A stretch of DNA of 64,000 nt from Rhodococcus sp. P-2 (GTDB lineage Bacteria; Actinomycetota; Actinomycetes; Mycobacteriales; Mycobacteriaceae). Position numbers and translations under genes: made by a program. Below the pieces are notes generated by a model. It was given only the letters and a program-made list of their open reading frames with translations. It was not told the origin of the DNA and did not search any database. This document shows positions 26,882 through 34,739 of the stretch, piece after piece. Each line of letters starts with the position of its first letter. The first letter of the stretch is position 1. The stretch covers positions 5,392,053 through 5,456,052 of the forward strand of contig NZ_CP066779.1 of NCBI RefSeq assembly GCF_016598535.1, read 5' to 3'.

Positions 26882-27325
26882 ATGAATCACCGTCGCGTCG
26901 TACACACCGTGTGTTTCATCGCGGTGGGGTATCTGATCGTGCTCGCGGTGTGGCTCGGATGGCTGGTCGAGCACACCCCACCCGGCACGCTGCCCTATCA
27001 GATCGGCGGGCTGCTCGCCGCTTTCGGCTCGGTTCTCGGATTCGGAATGGCCTGGGCCAACCGCCCGACCCGTGCCGAGCGCAAACTCGAGAAGCACGGC
27101 CTCGAAGGATGGGCACGAATCGACAAAGTCACACCCCTGCGCCGAACCGTCGACGGCGAGTTGGCCAAGCTCGCACTCCACCTCACGGTTCCAGGTTCCG
27201 ATTCGTATTCGGGCCGGATCGAGTACGAGATCCGGCCCGAGTTCAAAGACAAGATCACTCCGGGATCCACGGTCACCGTCATGGTGGACCCGAAGAACCG
27301 AGACCGAATCATGCTGTGCCCGTGA
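26882..27325 (+). CDS. Small membrane protein, DUF3592-like
   Basis: A 147-residue protein with two N-terminal membrane helices (about 8-28 and 40-58) and a beta-rich soluble domain (about 75-147). The domain ends in ITPGSTVTVMVDPKNRDRIMLCP, the style of DUF3592 domains, in which a SH3-like barrel closes with VDPxNP. ATG has GGAGG at seven bases. Function is unknown. It is convergent with the YhhN gene at four bases. Confidence 0.78.
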   Translation: MNHRRVVHTVCFIAVGYLIVLAVWLGWLVEHTPPGTLPYQIGGLLAAFGSVLGFGMAWANRPTRAERKLEKHGLEGWARIDKVTPLRRTVDGELAKLALHLTVPGSDSYSGRIEYEIRPEFKDKITPGSTVTVMVDPKNRDRIMLCP

Positions 27326-27329
27326 AAAA

Positions 27330-28043
27330 CTAGACGCTCTTCTTGCGTCCCAGCGCCAACATGCCCTCCACCAGCATCAGTTGCGCTCCCGCGTACGACG
27401 CCAGGATCACACCCTCGGCAGCAGCGCGGCCGGCGGTCCCGCGGATGAACAGTCGACGCACCACGATCAGCCCGTCGGACGCGGTGAAGAGCACTCCGCC
27501 CAATCCGAGCCACGAGCGTCGATCCTTGTTCGGGACGACCACGTCGAGCACGGCCTTCGATTGCGGTGCCAGCGCGGGGTCCGCCGACAACGTCGAGGTG
27601 GTTCCCAACATCAATCCGTATCCGGTGAGCGGCGTCGACACGCTCGGCGCCTTGGCACGCAGCAGACCGGACGCCGTCGACCAACCGCTGATGCGGGGCC
27701 GCAGGGCAGCGCGGGTCGGCCGAGCGCCACGGCGCAGCAGCAGCGCCGAGTAACTGGCCTGCATCACCGCGAACGAGGACGCGCCCTTGATCAGACGAGC
27801 ATCGTTGTCCGGGTCGATCATGAACACGTCGCCGACAGTCGCAGCGGCGAGGCCGGCGAGAAGCAGTGCGGTATCGGCAGTTTCCGTCTCCGAACGCTTG
27901 CGCAGCACTCGGGCAGCCAGGGCGGGTGCAATAAGGGGCTTCGCGATCTGCTGAACCCGCTCGTTACCGACTACTGCCCCGACCACGGTCGCTGCCGTCG
28001 CCGCCGCAAAAACTGCGTGCTCGATGCCCCACTTGCCCGCCAT
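27330..28043 (-). CDS. YhhN/TMEM86 lysoplasmalogenase-family membrane protein
   Basis: A 237-residue membrane protein with about seven to eight helices. The YhhN signature is recognisable: QQIAKPLIAPALAARVL near the start, LLAGLAAATVGDVFMI with the conserved Gly-Asp, and LFTASDGLIVVRRLF toward the end (SD motif). Family members hydrolyse vinyl ether bonds of lysoplasmalogens, but bacterial roles vary. ATG at 28043 is used; the GTG one codon before is alternative. It follows plsC on the same strand at 49 bases, hinting at a lipid-related operon. Confidence 0.85.
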   Translation of the reverse strand: MAGKWGIEHAVFAAATAATVVGAVVGNERVQQIAKPLIAPALAARVLRKRSETETADTALLLAGLAAATVGDVFMIDPDNDARLIKGASSFAVMQASYSALLLRRGARPTRAALRPRISGWSTASGLLRAKAPSVSTPLTGYGLMLGTTSTLSADPALAPQSKAVLDVVVPNKDRRSWLGLGGVLFTASDGLIVVRRLFIRGTAGRAAAEGVILASYAGAQLMLVEGMLALGRKKSV

Positions 28044-28092
28044 CACAATCCTCCTGTTGGTTACACGTCCAACAGCGACCGTACTGGGTCAC

Positions 28093-28773
28093 TCAGGCGG
28101 CATCGCCGGATTTGACGTCCGCGCCGTAGACATCGACGTATTCCTGCCCTGATTGCTCACAGAGAACCGTCATCAATTCGTCCGTCGCCGCGCGCACGAC
28201 GGCCTGGTAGCCCCGAAGTTCGCGGTACCGCGAGAAGTCGATCGGCTCCCCTACCGTGATCCGGACCTTGCTGAAGCGCCACATCCGCGTCCCCGGCGGG
28301 TTGACGGCGTCGCCGCCGTGCACGACGACGGGAACGACCGGTGCTCCGGTTTCCAGGGCAACGCGAATCGCTCCGGTCTTTCCCTTGTACAGGCACCCGT
28401 CGGGTGATCGCGTTCCCTCGGGATAGATCCCCCAGACCCCGCCCTTGTCGAGAATTCCGATTGCCGTGTCCAACGCCGCACGGGAGGCGTCGGCGCCGCT
28501 ACGATCGATCGGCACCTGACCCGCTCCACCGAAGAACCAGCGCTGCATCGCGCCCTTCACACCGGTCCCGGTGAAATATTCACTCTTCGCGACGAAGGTG
28601 ATGCGTCGGCGCACCATGAGAACCAGGAAGAACGAGTCGACGACTGCCCGATGGTTGCCGGCGAGAATCACCGGCCCCTTCTTGGGGATGTGGTGCTGGC
28701 CCTCGATCGTCGGCCGCCCGAACAGCCAGAGGACCGGGCCGATCAGGACGTATTTGAACAGCCAGTAGAGCAC
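28093..28773 (-). CDS. 1-acyl-sn-glycerol-3-phosphate acyltransferase
   Basis: A 226-residue PlsC-type acyltransferase of phospholipid or triacylglycerol synthesis. Catalytic NHRAVVD (HX4D motif I) is at about residues 40-46, motif II is AGQVPIDR, and motif III is YPEGTRSPDG. One N-terminal membrane helix anchors it. The start is GTG at 28773. It is divergent from a TetR regulator with two copies of a palindromic operator between, so its expression is probably controlled by that regulator. Rhodococci carry many PlsC paralogues, so the gene symbol is left empty. Confidence 0.93.
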   Translation of the reverse strand: MLYWLFKYVLIGPVLWLFGRPTIEGQHHIPKKGPVILAGNHRAVVDSFFLVLMVRRRITFVAKSEYFTGTGVKGAMQRWFFGGAGQVPIDRSGADASRAALDTAIGILDKGGVWGIYPEGTRSPDGCLYKGKTGAIRVALETGAPVVPVVVHGGDAVNPPGTRMWRFSKVRITVGEPIDFSRYRELRGYQAVVRAATDELMTVLCEQSGQEYVDVYGADVKSGDAA

Positions 28774-28795
28774 AGGGCATCACCTTTTCCGTCTA

Positions 28796-28835
28796 GTAGA
28801 CAGTGTCTACGTTCAAGATAGTAGACACTGTCTTC
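28796..28835. promoter_or_regulatory. Two TetR-type palindromic operators (plsC / tetR)
   Basis: GTAGACAGTGTCTAC (28796-28810) is a perfect 15-base palindrome around its central base. A second copy at 28821-28835 (GTAGACACTGTCTTC) matches it with one arm mismatch. Starts are 25 bases apart, in the 63-base gap between divergent plsC and the TetR gene. Confidence 0.75.
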
Positions 28836-28836
28836 C

Positions 28837-29400
28837 ATGCCTGTCAGCAGCCTTCGCGAAACACTTGTCGCCACCGGCGTCGAGATTCTCGATATCGACG
28901 GCGCCACGGAACTGACGCTACGGGAGATCGCGCGGCGCGCGGGCGTGTCGCACGGCGCCCCGCGGAGATACTTTCCGACACACAACAGCCTGCTTGCCGC
29001 AATCGCCTCACACGGCCTGCGCGATCTCACCGACAGACTCGATCCCATCCTCGCCGGCAAACAACCCGCTCGTAGCCGATTGATCTCGGCAGCAATCGAA
29101 TACGTGTCATTCGCCCAGGAGCGACCCGCAATGTTCGAGTTGATGTTCCGCCACGACCTCCTCGAGGGCGCAGGCAGCAACCTCCGGGAGTCTTCACTCC
29201 CACTCTTCGCCGCCCTGCAATCCCTGACCGAAGAGGCCGACGCCTCCGATCCCAGCACTTCTGCACTGAACATCTGGACGGGAACCCACGGCGTCGCAGT
29301 GCTGGCGGCAAATCGAAGCCTCACGCTCGTCTGCCCCGACCTCGACATCGCAGCGCTGGTCACCACGACTGTGACGAACCACCTTCCGCACACTCGTTGA
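28837..29400 (+). CDS. TetR-family transcriptional regulator
   Basis: A 187-residue TetR protein. The N-terminal HTH is clear: ATELTLREIARRAGVSHGAPRRYFPTHNSL (about 24-53, with GVSHGAPRRYF as recognition helix). The C-terminal ligand-binding domain is of the TetR_C_13/WHG type. It likely represses the divergent plsC and itself through the two palindromes, possibly sensing acyl-CoA or a lipid. Confidence 0.93.
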   Translation: MPVSSLRETLVATGVEILDIDGATELTLREIARRAGVSHGAPRRYFPTHNSLLAAIASHGLRDLTDRLDPILAGKQPARSRLISAAIEYVSFAQERPAMFELMFRHDLLEGAGSNLRESSLPLFAALQSLTEEADASDPSTSALNIWTGTHGVAVLAANRSLTLVCPDLDIAALVTTTVTNHLPHTR

Positions 29401-29401
29401 T

Positions 29402-29428
29402 TTACATAGTTACCCTATGTAATAATAT
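29402..29428 (+). promoter_or_regulatory. MarR operator overlapping -10 region
   Basis: TTACATAG (29402-29409) and CTATGTAA (29415-29422) are perfect 8-bp arms around TTACC. A -10-like TAATAT (29423-29428) follows directly, five bases before the GTG at 29434, implying a leaderless transcript repressed by its own product. Confidence 0.65.
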
Positions 29429-29433
29429 TTCTC

Positions 29434-29877
29434 GTGTCCGATGACCAGCAGCAACTGCATGAACTACTCGTCGACCTCGTGAGCAATACACACCGCTTCG
29501 CGAAGCTGGCAGGTTCGTTCGCGTCCGAGCAGTACCCACGCGCCTGGCTGCGCGCACTCTCACTTCTCGAGGAGTACGGCGAAATGCGCATCAGCGATTT
29601 CGCCCGGCTCGACAGATGCTCGCAGCCCTCCGCCACCGCGCTGCTACGCAAACTCGGCGAACACGGTTACGTCGAACGCCGCGCCGACCCGGAGGACGCC
29701 CGCGCAGTGCGCGTCGCCATGACCGAGAAGGGGCGAAAGATATTGAACGACGGCCGAAACGAGATCGCCGACGCCCTGGTACCTCACTTCGTCGAACTCG
29801 AGCCCGAACAGATCAAGAAGCTGGCTGACGGATTGGCCGAATTACGGTCCATCATCAAGACTTCCGACCCCAGCTGA
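29434..29877 (+). CDS. MarR-family transcriptional regulator
   Basis: A 147-residue MarR regulator with the winged helix MRISDFARLDRCSQPSATALLRKLGEHGYVERRADPEDAR (about 50-90), where the wing carries the family's DxR-type residues. The start is GTG with no Shine-Dalgarno. The downstream MFS exporter is 29 bases away on the same strand, so the pair is a self-repressed regulator-exporter operon, a common resistance layout. Confidence 0.93.
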   Translation: MSDDQQQLHELLVDLVSNTHRFAKLAGSFASEQYPRAWLRALSLLEEYGEMRISDFARLDRCSQPSATALLRKLGEHGYVERRADPEDARAVRVAMTEKGRKILNDGRNEIADALVPHFVELEPEQIKKLADGLAELRSIIKTSDPS

Positions 29878-29906
29878 AATACCCACCACTGAAAAAGGAG
29901 GTGGCC

Positions 29907-31157
29907 GTGAGCAACACGACCGCGACATCAACGCACCAGAACGAGGCTCCGCCGAGCCTCCTGAAGCAACCGAAAGCGGTGTGGGCGGTAGCTTTTGCCA
30001 GCGTCATCGCCTTCATGGGCATCGGTTTGGTCGATCCGATCCTCAAGCCGATCGGCGAACAACTCGACGCCACACCGTCGCAGGTTTCGCTCCTGTTCAC
30101 CAGCTACATGCTCGTCACCGGTGTGGCCATGCTCATCACCGGTGTGGTGTCCAGCCGCATCGGCGCCAAGAAGACACTCCTTGCAGGCCTTGCCATCATC
30201 ATCGTGTTCGCTTCTCTGGCAGGCGCTTCCAGCACCATCGGGCAGATCGTCGGATTCCGTGCGGGCTGGGGACTCGGCAATGCACTCTTCATCGCAACGG
30301 CGCTGGCGGCCATCGTCGGCGCGGCCAGCGGCGGCGTCGCACGCGCGATCATCCTGTACGAGGCTGCGCTGGGCATCGGTATCGCGGTCGGACCGTTGGT
30401 CGGCGGCGTTCTCGGTGACATCAGCTGGCGCGCACCGTTCTTCGGCGTCGCAGCTCTGATGGCGGTTGCCTTCATTCTCATCGTCGTGATGCTTCCGAGC
30501 GCACCCAAGCCCGAACACCACACATCCATCGCTGCGCCGTTCCAGGCTCTGCGGCACCGCGGGCTACTCACCGTTGCCATCACCGCGCTGCTCTACAACT
30601 ACGGATTCTTCACGCTGCTCGCGTACACACCGTTCCCCCTCGACATGGGGGCGTACCCGATCGGATTCATCTTCTTCGGCTGGGGCCTGATGCTGGCGAT
30701 CTCGTCGGTTTTCCTCGCCCCTCGCCTGCAACGACGCTTCGGCACACTACCGATGATGATGCTGGCGCTGACACTGTTCGCACTCGACCTCGGCATGATG
30801 GCGCTCTTCACCGAGAACAAGATCGTCCTGATCGTCGGCGTCGTCCTCGCCGGTTTGTTCCTCGGCGTGAACAACACACTCATCACCGAAACCGTCATGA
30901 TCTCGGCTCCCGTGGAACGGTCGACCGCCTCGGCTGCCTACAGCTTCGTTCGATTCGTCGGCGGCGCCGCAGCCCCGTGGGTTGCCGGCAAGCTCGGCGA
31001 GTCCAACGTCCACATGCCGTTCTGGGTCGGCGCGGTGCTCACCCTCGCCGCCGTGTTCGTCCTGTCGAGCGGACGCAAGGTCCTCGCGCACGTCGACGAC
31101 CACGATCCCGCGCCGCACAGCGTCGACGAAGCACTCGCCGTCACCGTCGGCGACTGA
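29907..31157 (+). CDS. MFS exporter (12-TMS)
   Basis: A major-facilitator efflux protein of about 416 residues. Helices begin at about residue 22 (VWAVAFASVIAFMGIGLVDPIL), the motif-A loop is VSSRIGAKKTLL, and a motif-C-like segment is YEAALGIGIAVGPLVGGVLGD, typical of drug antiporters. GTG at 29907 is preferred because AAGGAGG lies five bases before it; the GTG two codons earlier overlaps that site. It is controlled, most likely, with the upstream MarR gene. Confidence 0.92.
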   Translation: MSNTTATSTHQNEAPPSLLKQPKAVWAVAFASVIAFMGIGLVDPILKPIGEQLDATPSQVSLLFTSYMLVTGVAMLITGVVSSRIGAKKTLLAGLAIIIVFASLAGASSTIGQIVGFRAGWGLGNALFIATALAAIVGAASGGVARAIILYEAALGIGIAVGPLVGGVLGDISWRAPFFGVAALMAVAFILIVVMLPSAPKPEHHTSIAAPFQALRHRGLLTVAITALLYNYGFFTLLAYTPFPLDMGAYPIGFIFFGWGLMLAISSVFLAPRLQRRFGTLPMMMLALTLFALDLGMMALFTENKIVLIVGVVLAGLFLGVNNTLITETVMISAPVERSTASAAYSFVRFVGGAAAPWVAGKLGESNVHMPFWVGAVLTLAAVFVLSSGRKVLAHVDDHDPAPHSVDEALAVTVGD

Positions 31158-31206
31158 CCCCTGTGAGTGGTTAAGGAGTGCAGGGACCCCTTAACCACTC
31201 ACGGGG
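31158..31206. terminator. Bidirectional terminator (MFS / pyrE)
   Basis: GTGAGTGGTTAAGG (31163-31176) and CCTTAACCACTCAC (31189-31202) form a perfect 14-bp stem. CCCC and GGGG outside it extend the stem across one bulged T. It separates convergent genes. Confidence 0.85.
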
Positions 31207-31208
31207 CG

Positions 31209-31742
31209 TCAGCTCAGGTTCAGATCTTCCAGGCCCAACAGCGAGCGGTACTCGACGCCCTCCGCACCGATCACCGCATCCGCACCCGTCGCGCGATCGA
31301 CGACCGTCGCGACTCCGACCACGGTGGCCCCCGCCTCGCGCAGGGCCTTCATTGCTGTCAGCGGCGAATTGCCTGTCGTGGTCGTGTCCTCGACAACCAG
31401 GACACGCTTGCCCACGATGTCCGGGCCCTCGATCTGACGCTGCATCCCGTGTGCCTTGGCAGCTTTGCGAACGACGAACGCGTCGATCGGGCGTCCGGGA
31501 GCGTGCATCACCGCCATCGCAACCGGATCGGCGCCCATCGTCAAACCGCCGACGGCGTCGAAATCCCAGTCCGCGACCAGTTCACGCAGCAGCGAGCCGA
31601 TCAGCGGCGCCGCCTTGTGGTGAAGTGTCGCGCGGCGAAGGTCGACGTAGTAATCGGCTTCCTTGCCCGAGGACAACGTCACCTTTCCGTGTACAACAGC
31701 CAATTCGCGCACCAGCGCAGCCAAATCCTCACGATCGCTCAT
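31209..31742 (-). CDS. pyrE: Orotate phosphoribosyltransferase
   Basis: A 177-residue OPRTase converting orotate and PRPP to OMP in pyrimidine synthesis. The PRPP-binding motif VLVVEDTTTTGNSPL is near residues 114-128, and the flexible-loop KAAKAHGMQRQIEG precedes it. Residues GKEADYYVDLRRATLHH mark the N-terminal domain. ATG at 31742 is used. It matches Rv0382c in the remembered mycobacterial order, here separated from the next conserved gene by an SDR gene. Confidence 0.95.
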   Translation of the reverse strand: MSDREDLAALVRELAVVHGKVTLSSGKEADYYVDLRRATLHHKAAPLIGSLLRELVADWDFDAVGGLTMGADPVAMAVMHAPGRPIDAFVVRKAAKAHGMQRQIEGPDIVGKRVLVVEDTTTTGNSPLTAMKALREAGATVVGVATVVDRATGADAVIGAEGVEYRSLLGLEDLNLS

Positions 31743-31792
31743 GAGTGCTCAGCCTACCGACCACTGCCTTGTGTTCGGCTTCTGCCTCTGGG

Positions 31793-32593
31793 CTAGGTTC
31801 GCCCGCGGCCTCGGCCGACGATGTTCGTCAGCCGACGAACCAGACCCTTGGGAACCAGACGCCCAGCCGTAGTGAGGACCTTGTACTGGACTCCCGGAAT
31901 GCTGATGACCTTGTCGTCACCGAGATCCTTCATCGACGCCGCAACCACCTGGTCGACGCTCAGCCACATCGGCTTGGGGATCGTGGACATCTCGATACCC
32001 GCACGCTCGTGGAACTCGGTGCGGATGAAGCCCGGGCACAGCGCCTGCACGCGCACTCCCGTTCCGGCCAACCCGCCGGACAGTCCCTCCGTGAACGAGA
32101 TCACGTACGCCTTACTTGCCGAGTACGTCGAACCGCGCCCGGACAACAGCCCCGCGACGCTCGCGACGTTGACGATCGTTCCGTGCGCCGACGCGATCAT
32201 GCTGGGCAGCGCCGCGCGGGTCAGCCGCATCACGGCGGTGACGTTGACGTCGAGTTGCGACTGCAGCAGCGCCGGATCTGCGGTCCAGAACTCGCCGGAC
32301 GTACCGAATCCGGCGTTGTTCACCAACACCTCGACGCCCTTCTCCAATCGAAGCGCGACCGTGTCGCGTCCGGCCTCGGATGCGAGATCGGCAACCAAAA
32401 TCTCCGACTCGGTGCCGAACATCGTCTTCAGCTCGGACGCGAGGTCATGCAATCTGACCTCGTCACGCGCGACGAGAACCAGGTCGTATCCAAGGGAGGC
32501 GTATTTCTTGGCGAAACCAGCGCCGAGACCAGAGGTAGGTCCGGTCACCAGGGCAACGGGACGCACAGGGCGATCCGAGTGGGAAGTCGACAT
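31793..32593 (-). CDS. Short-chain dehydrogenase/reductase
   Basis: A 266-residue SDR. The cofactor site is TGPTSGLGAGF, with LVARDEVRL (basic residue after the second strand, favouring NADPH). NNAG is in VLVNNAGFGTSG, the catalytic Ser in VNVASVAGLLSG and the active-site pair in YSASKAY. Its C-terminus is extended and basic (LVRRLTNIVGRGRGRT), as in membrane-associated acyl-chain reductases. ATG at 32593 is preferred over one three codons upstream. It may be co-transcribed into pyrE, 50 bases away. Confidence 0.92.
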   Translation of the reverse strand: MSTSHSDRPVRPVALVTGPTSGLGAGFAKKYASLGYDLVLVARDEVRLHDLASELKTMFGTESEILVADLASEAGRDTVALRLEKGVEVLVNNAGFGTSGEFWTADPALLQSQLDVNVTAVMRLTRAALPSMIASAHGTIVNVASVAGLLSGRGSTYSASKAYVISFTEGLSGGLAGTGVRVQALCPGFIRTEFHERAGIEMSTIPKPMWLSVDQVVAASMKDLGDDKVISIPGVQYKVLTTAGRLVPKGLVRRLTNIVGRGRGRT

Positions 32594-32638
32594 ACCGGCC
32601 ACGCTAGTGGTTATCGGGACGGGACGGGAACCTGAAGG

Positions 32639-33550
32639 TCAGTCGACGGGGCGAATTGTGCCCGAGCGCTGCGACGCCGGACGCTGAGCCGGCTTGTCGG
32701 CCGCCTCGGGCTTGCGCAGCGATTGGTCCTGACGTGGCGCAGATTCACGCGGTCCAGATTCACGCGATCCAGATTCACGCGGCGCGGACTCGCGCGGCGA
32801 AAATTCACGAGGTGCAGCTTCACGAGGCGGCTGCTCCTGACGCGAACGGGGCTGCTCTACCGGATCCTGAGCGGGGCGAGACTTCTCGGCCCCCGGCCGC
32901 GGACGGCTCGGATCGTGATCGACCTCGAGTTCGTTGGGATCGGTGACGGGGGGCAGTACGTGCAAGATGCCGGACAGCCGCGCAACCGACTCGATTGCTG
33001 CGTCCCAATCCCGGCCGTTGCTGGTCACCGGCAGCGAGCCGAGCGTCCACGGCCCTTCGCTCCACAGCATGCTGATCGACGGCGGAACGGATTCGGTGAA
33101 CGCCACCATGCGCTGATCGCAGACGCGACGAGCAATCTCGAGGTCCGTTGCGAAAACCACCCGGGAACCGATCGCACCCAGCAGGTTCAGGTCACCGTCT
33201 TTGGGCGGAGCTGTCGACTTCAACCGGAGATCGATGTCGACGTCGGACCCGATCTCGCGGCGAACGGCCACGATGGTCGCGGTCTCTTCCAGGTCGAACA
33301 GCACGAACTGCTCTCCGCGGCGACGGCCTCGGACGACGTCGGTGGCTGTGAGGTAGTCCTGCTTGGCCATGACCGCGCGATGCCATTCGCCTGCCAGCTG
33401 ATCGTCGGTAGCCGTGTACGTGTAGCCCTGAGCCTTCGCCCAGATCTGACGCACTCGCCCTGATTGATCTCGCCTCGTCCTGTCGACGTACAGAAGCGCA
33501 CCCGCGCCTGCGAGTGCAATTGCTGCCAGTCCGAACCACATTCCAGTCAT
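32639..33550 (-). CDS. Membrane-anchored protein with Arg-Glu-Ser repeat tail (Rv0383c-like)
   Basis: About 303 residues in three parts: one N-terminal membrane helix (about 4-22, FGLAAIALAGAGALLYV), a soluble domain of about 190 residues without a recognised family, and a disordered C-terminal tail. The tail has at least five copies of a (P)RES(A/G)P-type pentapeptide with Pro, Gln and Arg around them. ATG at 33550 is one codon inside a GTG and follows GGAGGG. It lies between the DUF5666 protein gene and the SDR gene on the same strand. Position fits Rv0383c as I recall it; function is unknown. Confidence 0.78.
   Translation of the reverse strand: MTGMWFGLAAIALAGAGALLYVDRTRRDQSGRVRQIWAKAQGYTYTATDDQLAGEWHRAVMAKQDYLTATDVVRGRRRGEQFVLFDLEETATIVAVRREIGSDVDIDLRLKSTAPPKDGDLNLLGAIGSRVVFATDLEIARRVCDQRMVAFTESVPPSISMLWSEGPWTLGSLPVTSNGRDWDAAIESVARLSGILHVLPPVTDPNELEVDHDPSRPRPGAEKSRPAQDPVEQPRSRQEQPPREAAPREFSPRESAPRESGSRESGPRESAPRQDQSLRKPEAADKPAQRPASQRSGTIRPVD
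32743..32817 (-). repeat. 15-bp coding repeats (RES[A/G]P)
   Basis: Five imperfect copies of a 15-base unit built on GATTCACGCG/GACTCGCGCG-type sequences (plus strand) lie head to tail and encode the pentapeptide repeats of the membrane protein. Copy number may vary between strains. Confidence 0.65.
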
Positions 33551-33627
33551 CACCCTCCAGGGTAGCGACTCGCGGCTTCAACCTCCCGCGACACCCTGGT
33601 GAACTCGCCCGATGTGTCGTGAACGAC

Positions 33628-34581
33628 TCAGTTGCCGAACTTCGGCAGCGACGTACTCAGAATCGTGTTGGCGGTCATCGTCCCGTTCTCCACCGGCGTT
33701 CCGTCGACGACGATGTTGTCTCCCGGTTGCAGATCGGCGATGGTGGCGCGGTTGAGCGCGATGAGCGTGGTGTCCGCAGTGGTCAGGATCGTCACCTGCG
33801 AGCCGCCGATCGAATCGATGACCAATGTGCCGCCGTCATTCGACTTGACGGTGCCGACGGCTCCCCCGGCGTCACCGATGACTTCGCCGAGCCCGCCCGG
33901 AAGCTGGCTGAGCGGGGAATCCGTCGTCGGAGTCGGTGCCGTGGTGCTCGCCTTCGGCGGTGTGGTGGTCGGCGCCTGCGTCGTGGTGGTCGGGGGAACG
34001 AAAGCGGTCTGGGTGCCCTTGTCGTTCGAACCGAACGCCGAGAACGCGACGATCGCGATCACGGCGACCAGGATCCCGACCACGCCGGCGGCCACCCATG
34101 TCGCGAGCTTGCGCTTCTTGCCGCCTCCCGACGACCCGTCCTCGATGAACGGCTGTTCCGGCGGGACACCACCGCCACCACCGGCAACCGGATACTGCTG
34201 TGTATTTCCGTACTGCTGCGTATTTCCGTACTGATCCGTGGTCCCGTACTGCTGGGCCGTGTACGGCGGATAGGCCTGCGTCGCTCCGGGCGGCGGCGCC
34301 TGCGGATCGAACTGCGGGTTGTAGGCAGGGAACGCCTGAGTGGGATTCGGCTGCTGCCCCTGCTGCCCCAAGTACTCCGTGTTCTGATCCGGGCCACCGT
34401 AGGGATACTGCTGTGCCCCCGGCTGCTGACCGAAATACTCCGTCGGCTGGTTCGGATTCTGGCCGGACACCGTCCCGTACTGCTCCGTCGGCTGGTCGGG
34501 CGTACGCCCCCACACCTCGGTGGCCTCGGGATCCTCACGGCGCGGCCCACCCGAGTTACGCGGATCGTTCTGATCGGTCAT
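33628..34581 (-). CDS. Single-pass membrane protein with Q/Y/P-rich repeats and DUF5666-like domain
   Basis: About 317 residues. The cytoplasmic N-terminus (1-155) is rich in Gln, Tyr, Pro and Gly, with repeats of QPTEQYG, QPTEYFG and QNTEYLG and then QQYGNTQQY. One membrane helix follows at about 160-182 (WVAAGVVGILVAVIAIVAF). A Thr/Pro linker leads to a C-terminal beta-domain (about 240-317, SNDGGTLVIDSIGGSQVTI, ending LQPGDNIVVDGTPVENGTM) resembling DUF5666. The T-E-x-[FYL] pieces could be phosphorylation or FHA-binding sites, but this is speculative. ATG at 34581 is chosen over one 21 codons upstream. Confidence 0.8.
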   Translation of the reverse strand: MTDQNDPRNSGGPRREDPEATEVWGRTPDQPTEQYGTVSGQNPNQPTEYFGQQPGAQQYPYGGPDQNTEYLGQQGQQPNPTQAFPAYNPQFDPQAPPPGATQAYPPYTAQQYGTTDQYGNTQQYGNTQQYPVAGGGGGVPPEQPFIEDGSSGGGKKRKLATWVAAGVVGILVAVIAIVAFSAFGSNDKGTQTAFVPPTTTTQAPTTTPPKASTTAPTPTTDSPLSQLPGGLGEVIGDAGGAVGTVKSNDGGTLVIDSIGGSQVTILTTADTTLIALNRATIADLQPGDNIVVDGTPVENGTMTANTILSTSLPKFGN

Positions 34582-34688
34582 GCCTGGCTCACCTTCGGTT
34601 GGGACGAAAGAGCGTCGAAGTCGTTCGGAGAGGCGCGGGTGCACTCATCCCCGGTTCGAGCATCCAGCCATCCAGGGTAGAACAAAAT

Positions 34689-34728
34689 GCGAATGCCCCG
34701 CCGTTCCAAGTGGATCGACGGGGCATTC
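34689..34728 (-). terminator. clpB terminator
   Basis: GAATGCCCCG (34691-34700) pairs with CGGGGCATTC (34719-34728), with extra pairing in the loop. On the minus strand it is followed by CATTTTGTTC. It begins 12 bases after the clpB stop. Confidence 0.75.
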
Positions 34729-34739
34729 CGCTTACCGAA

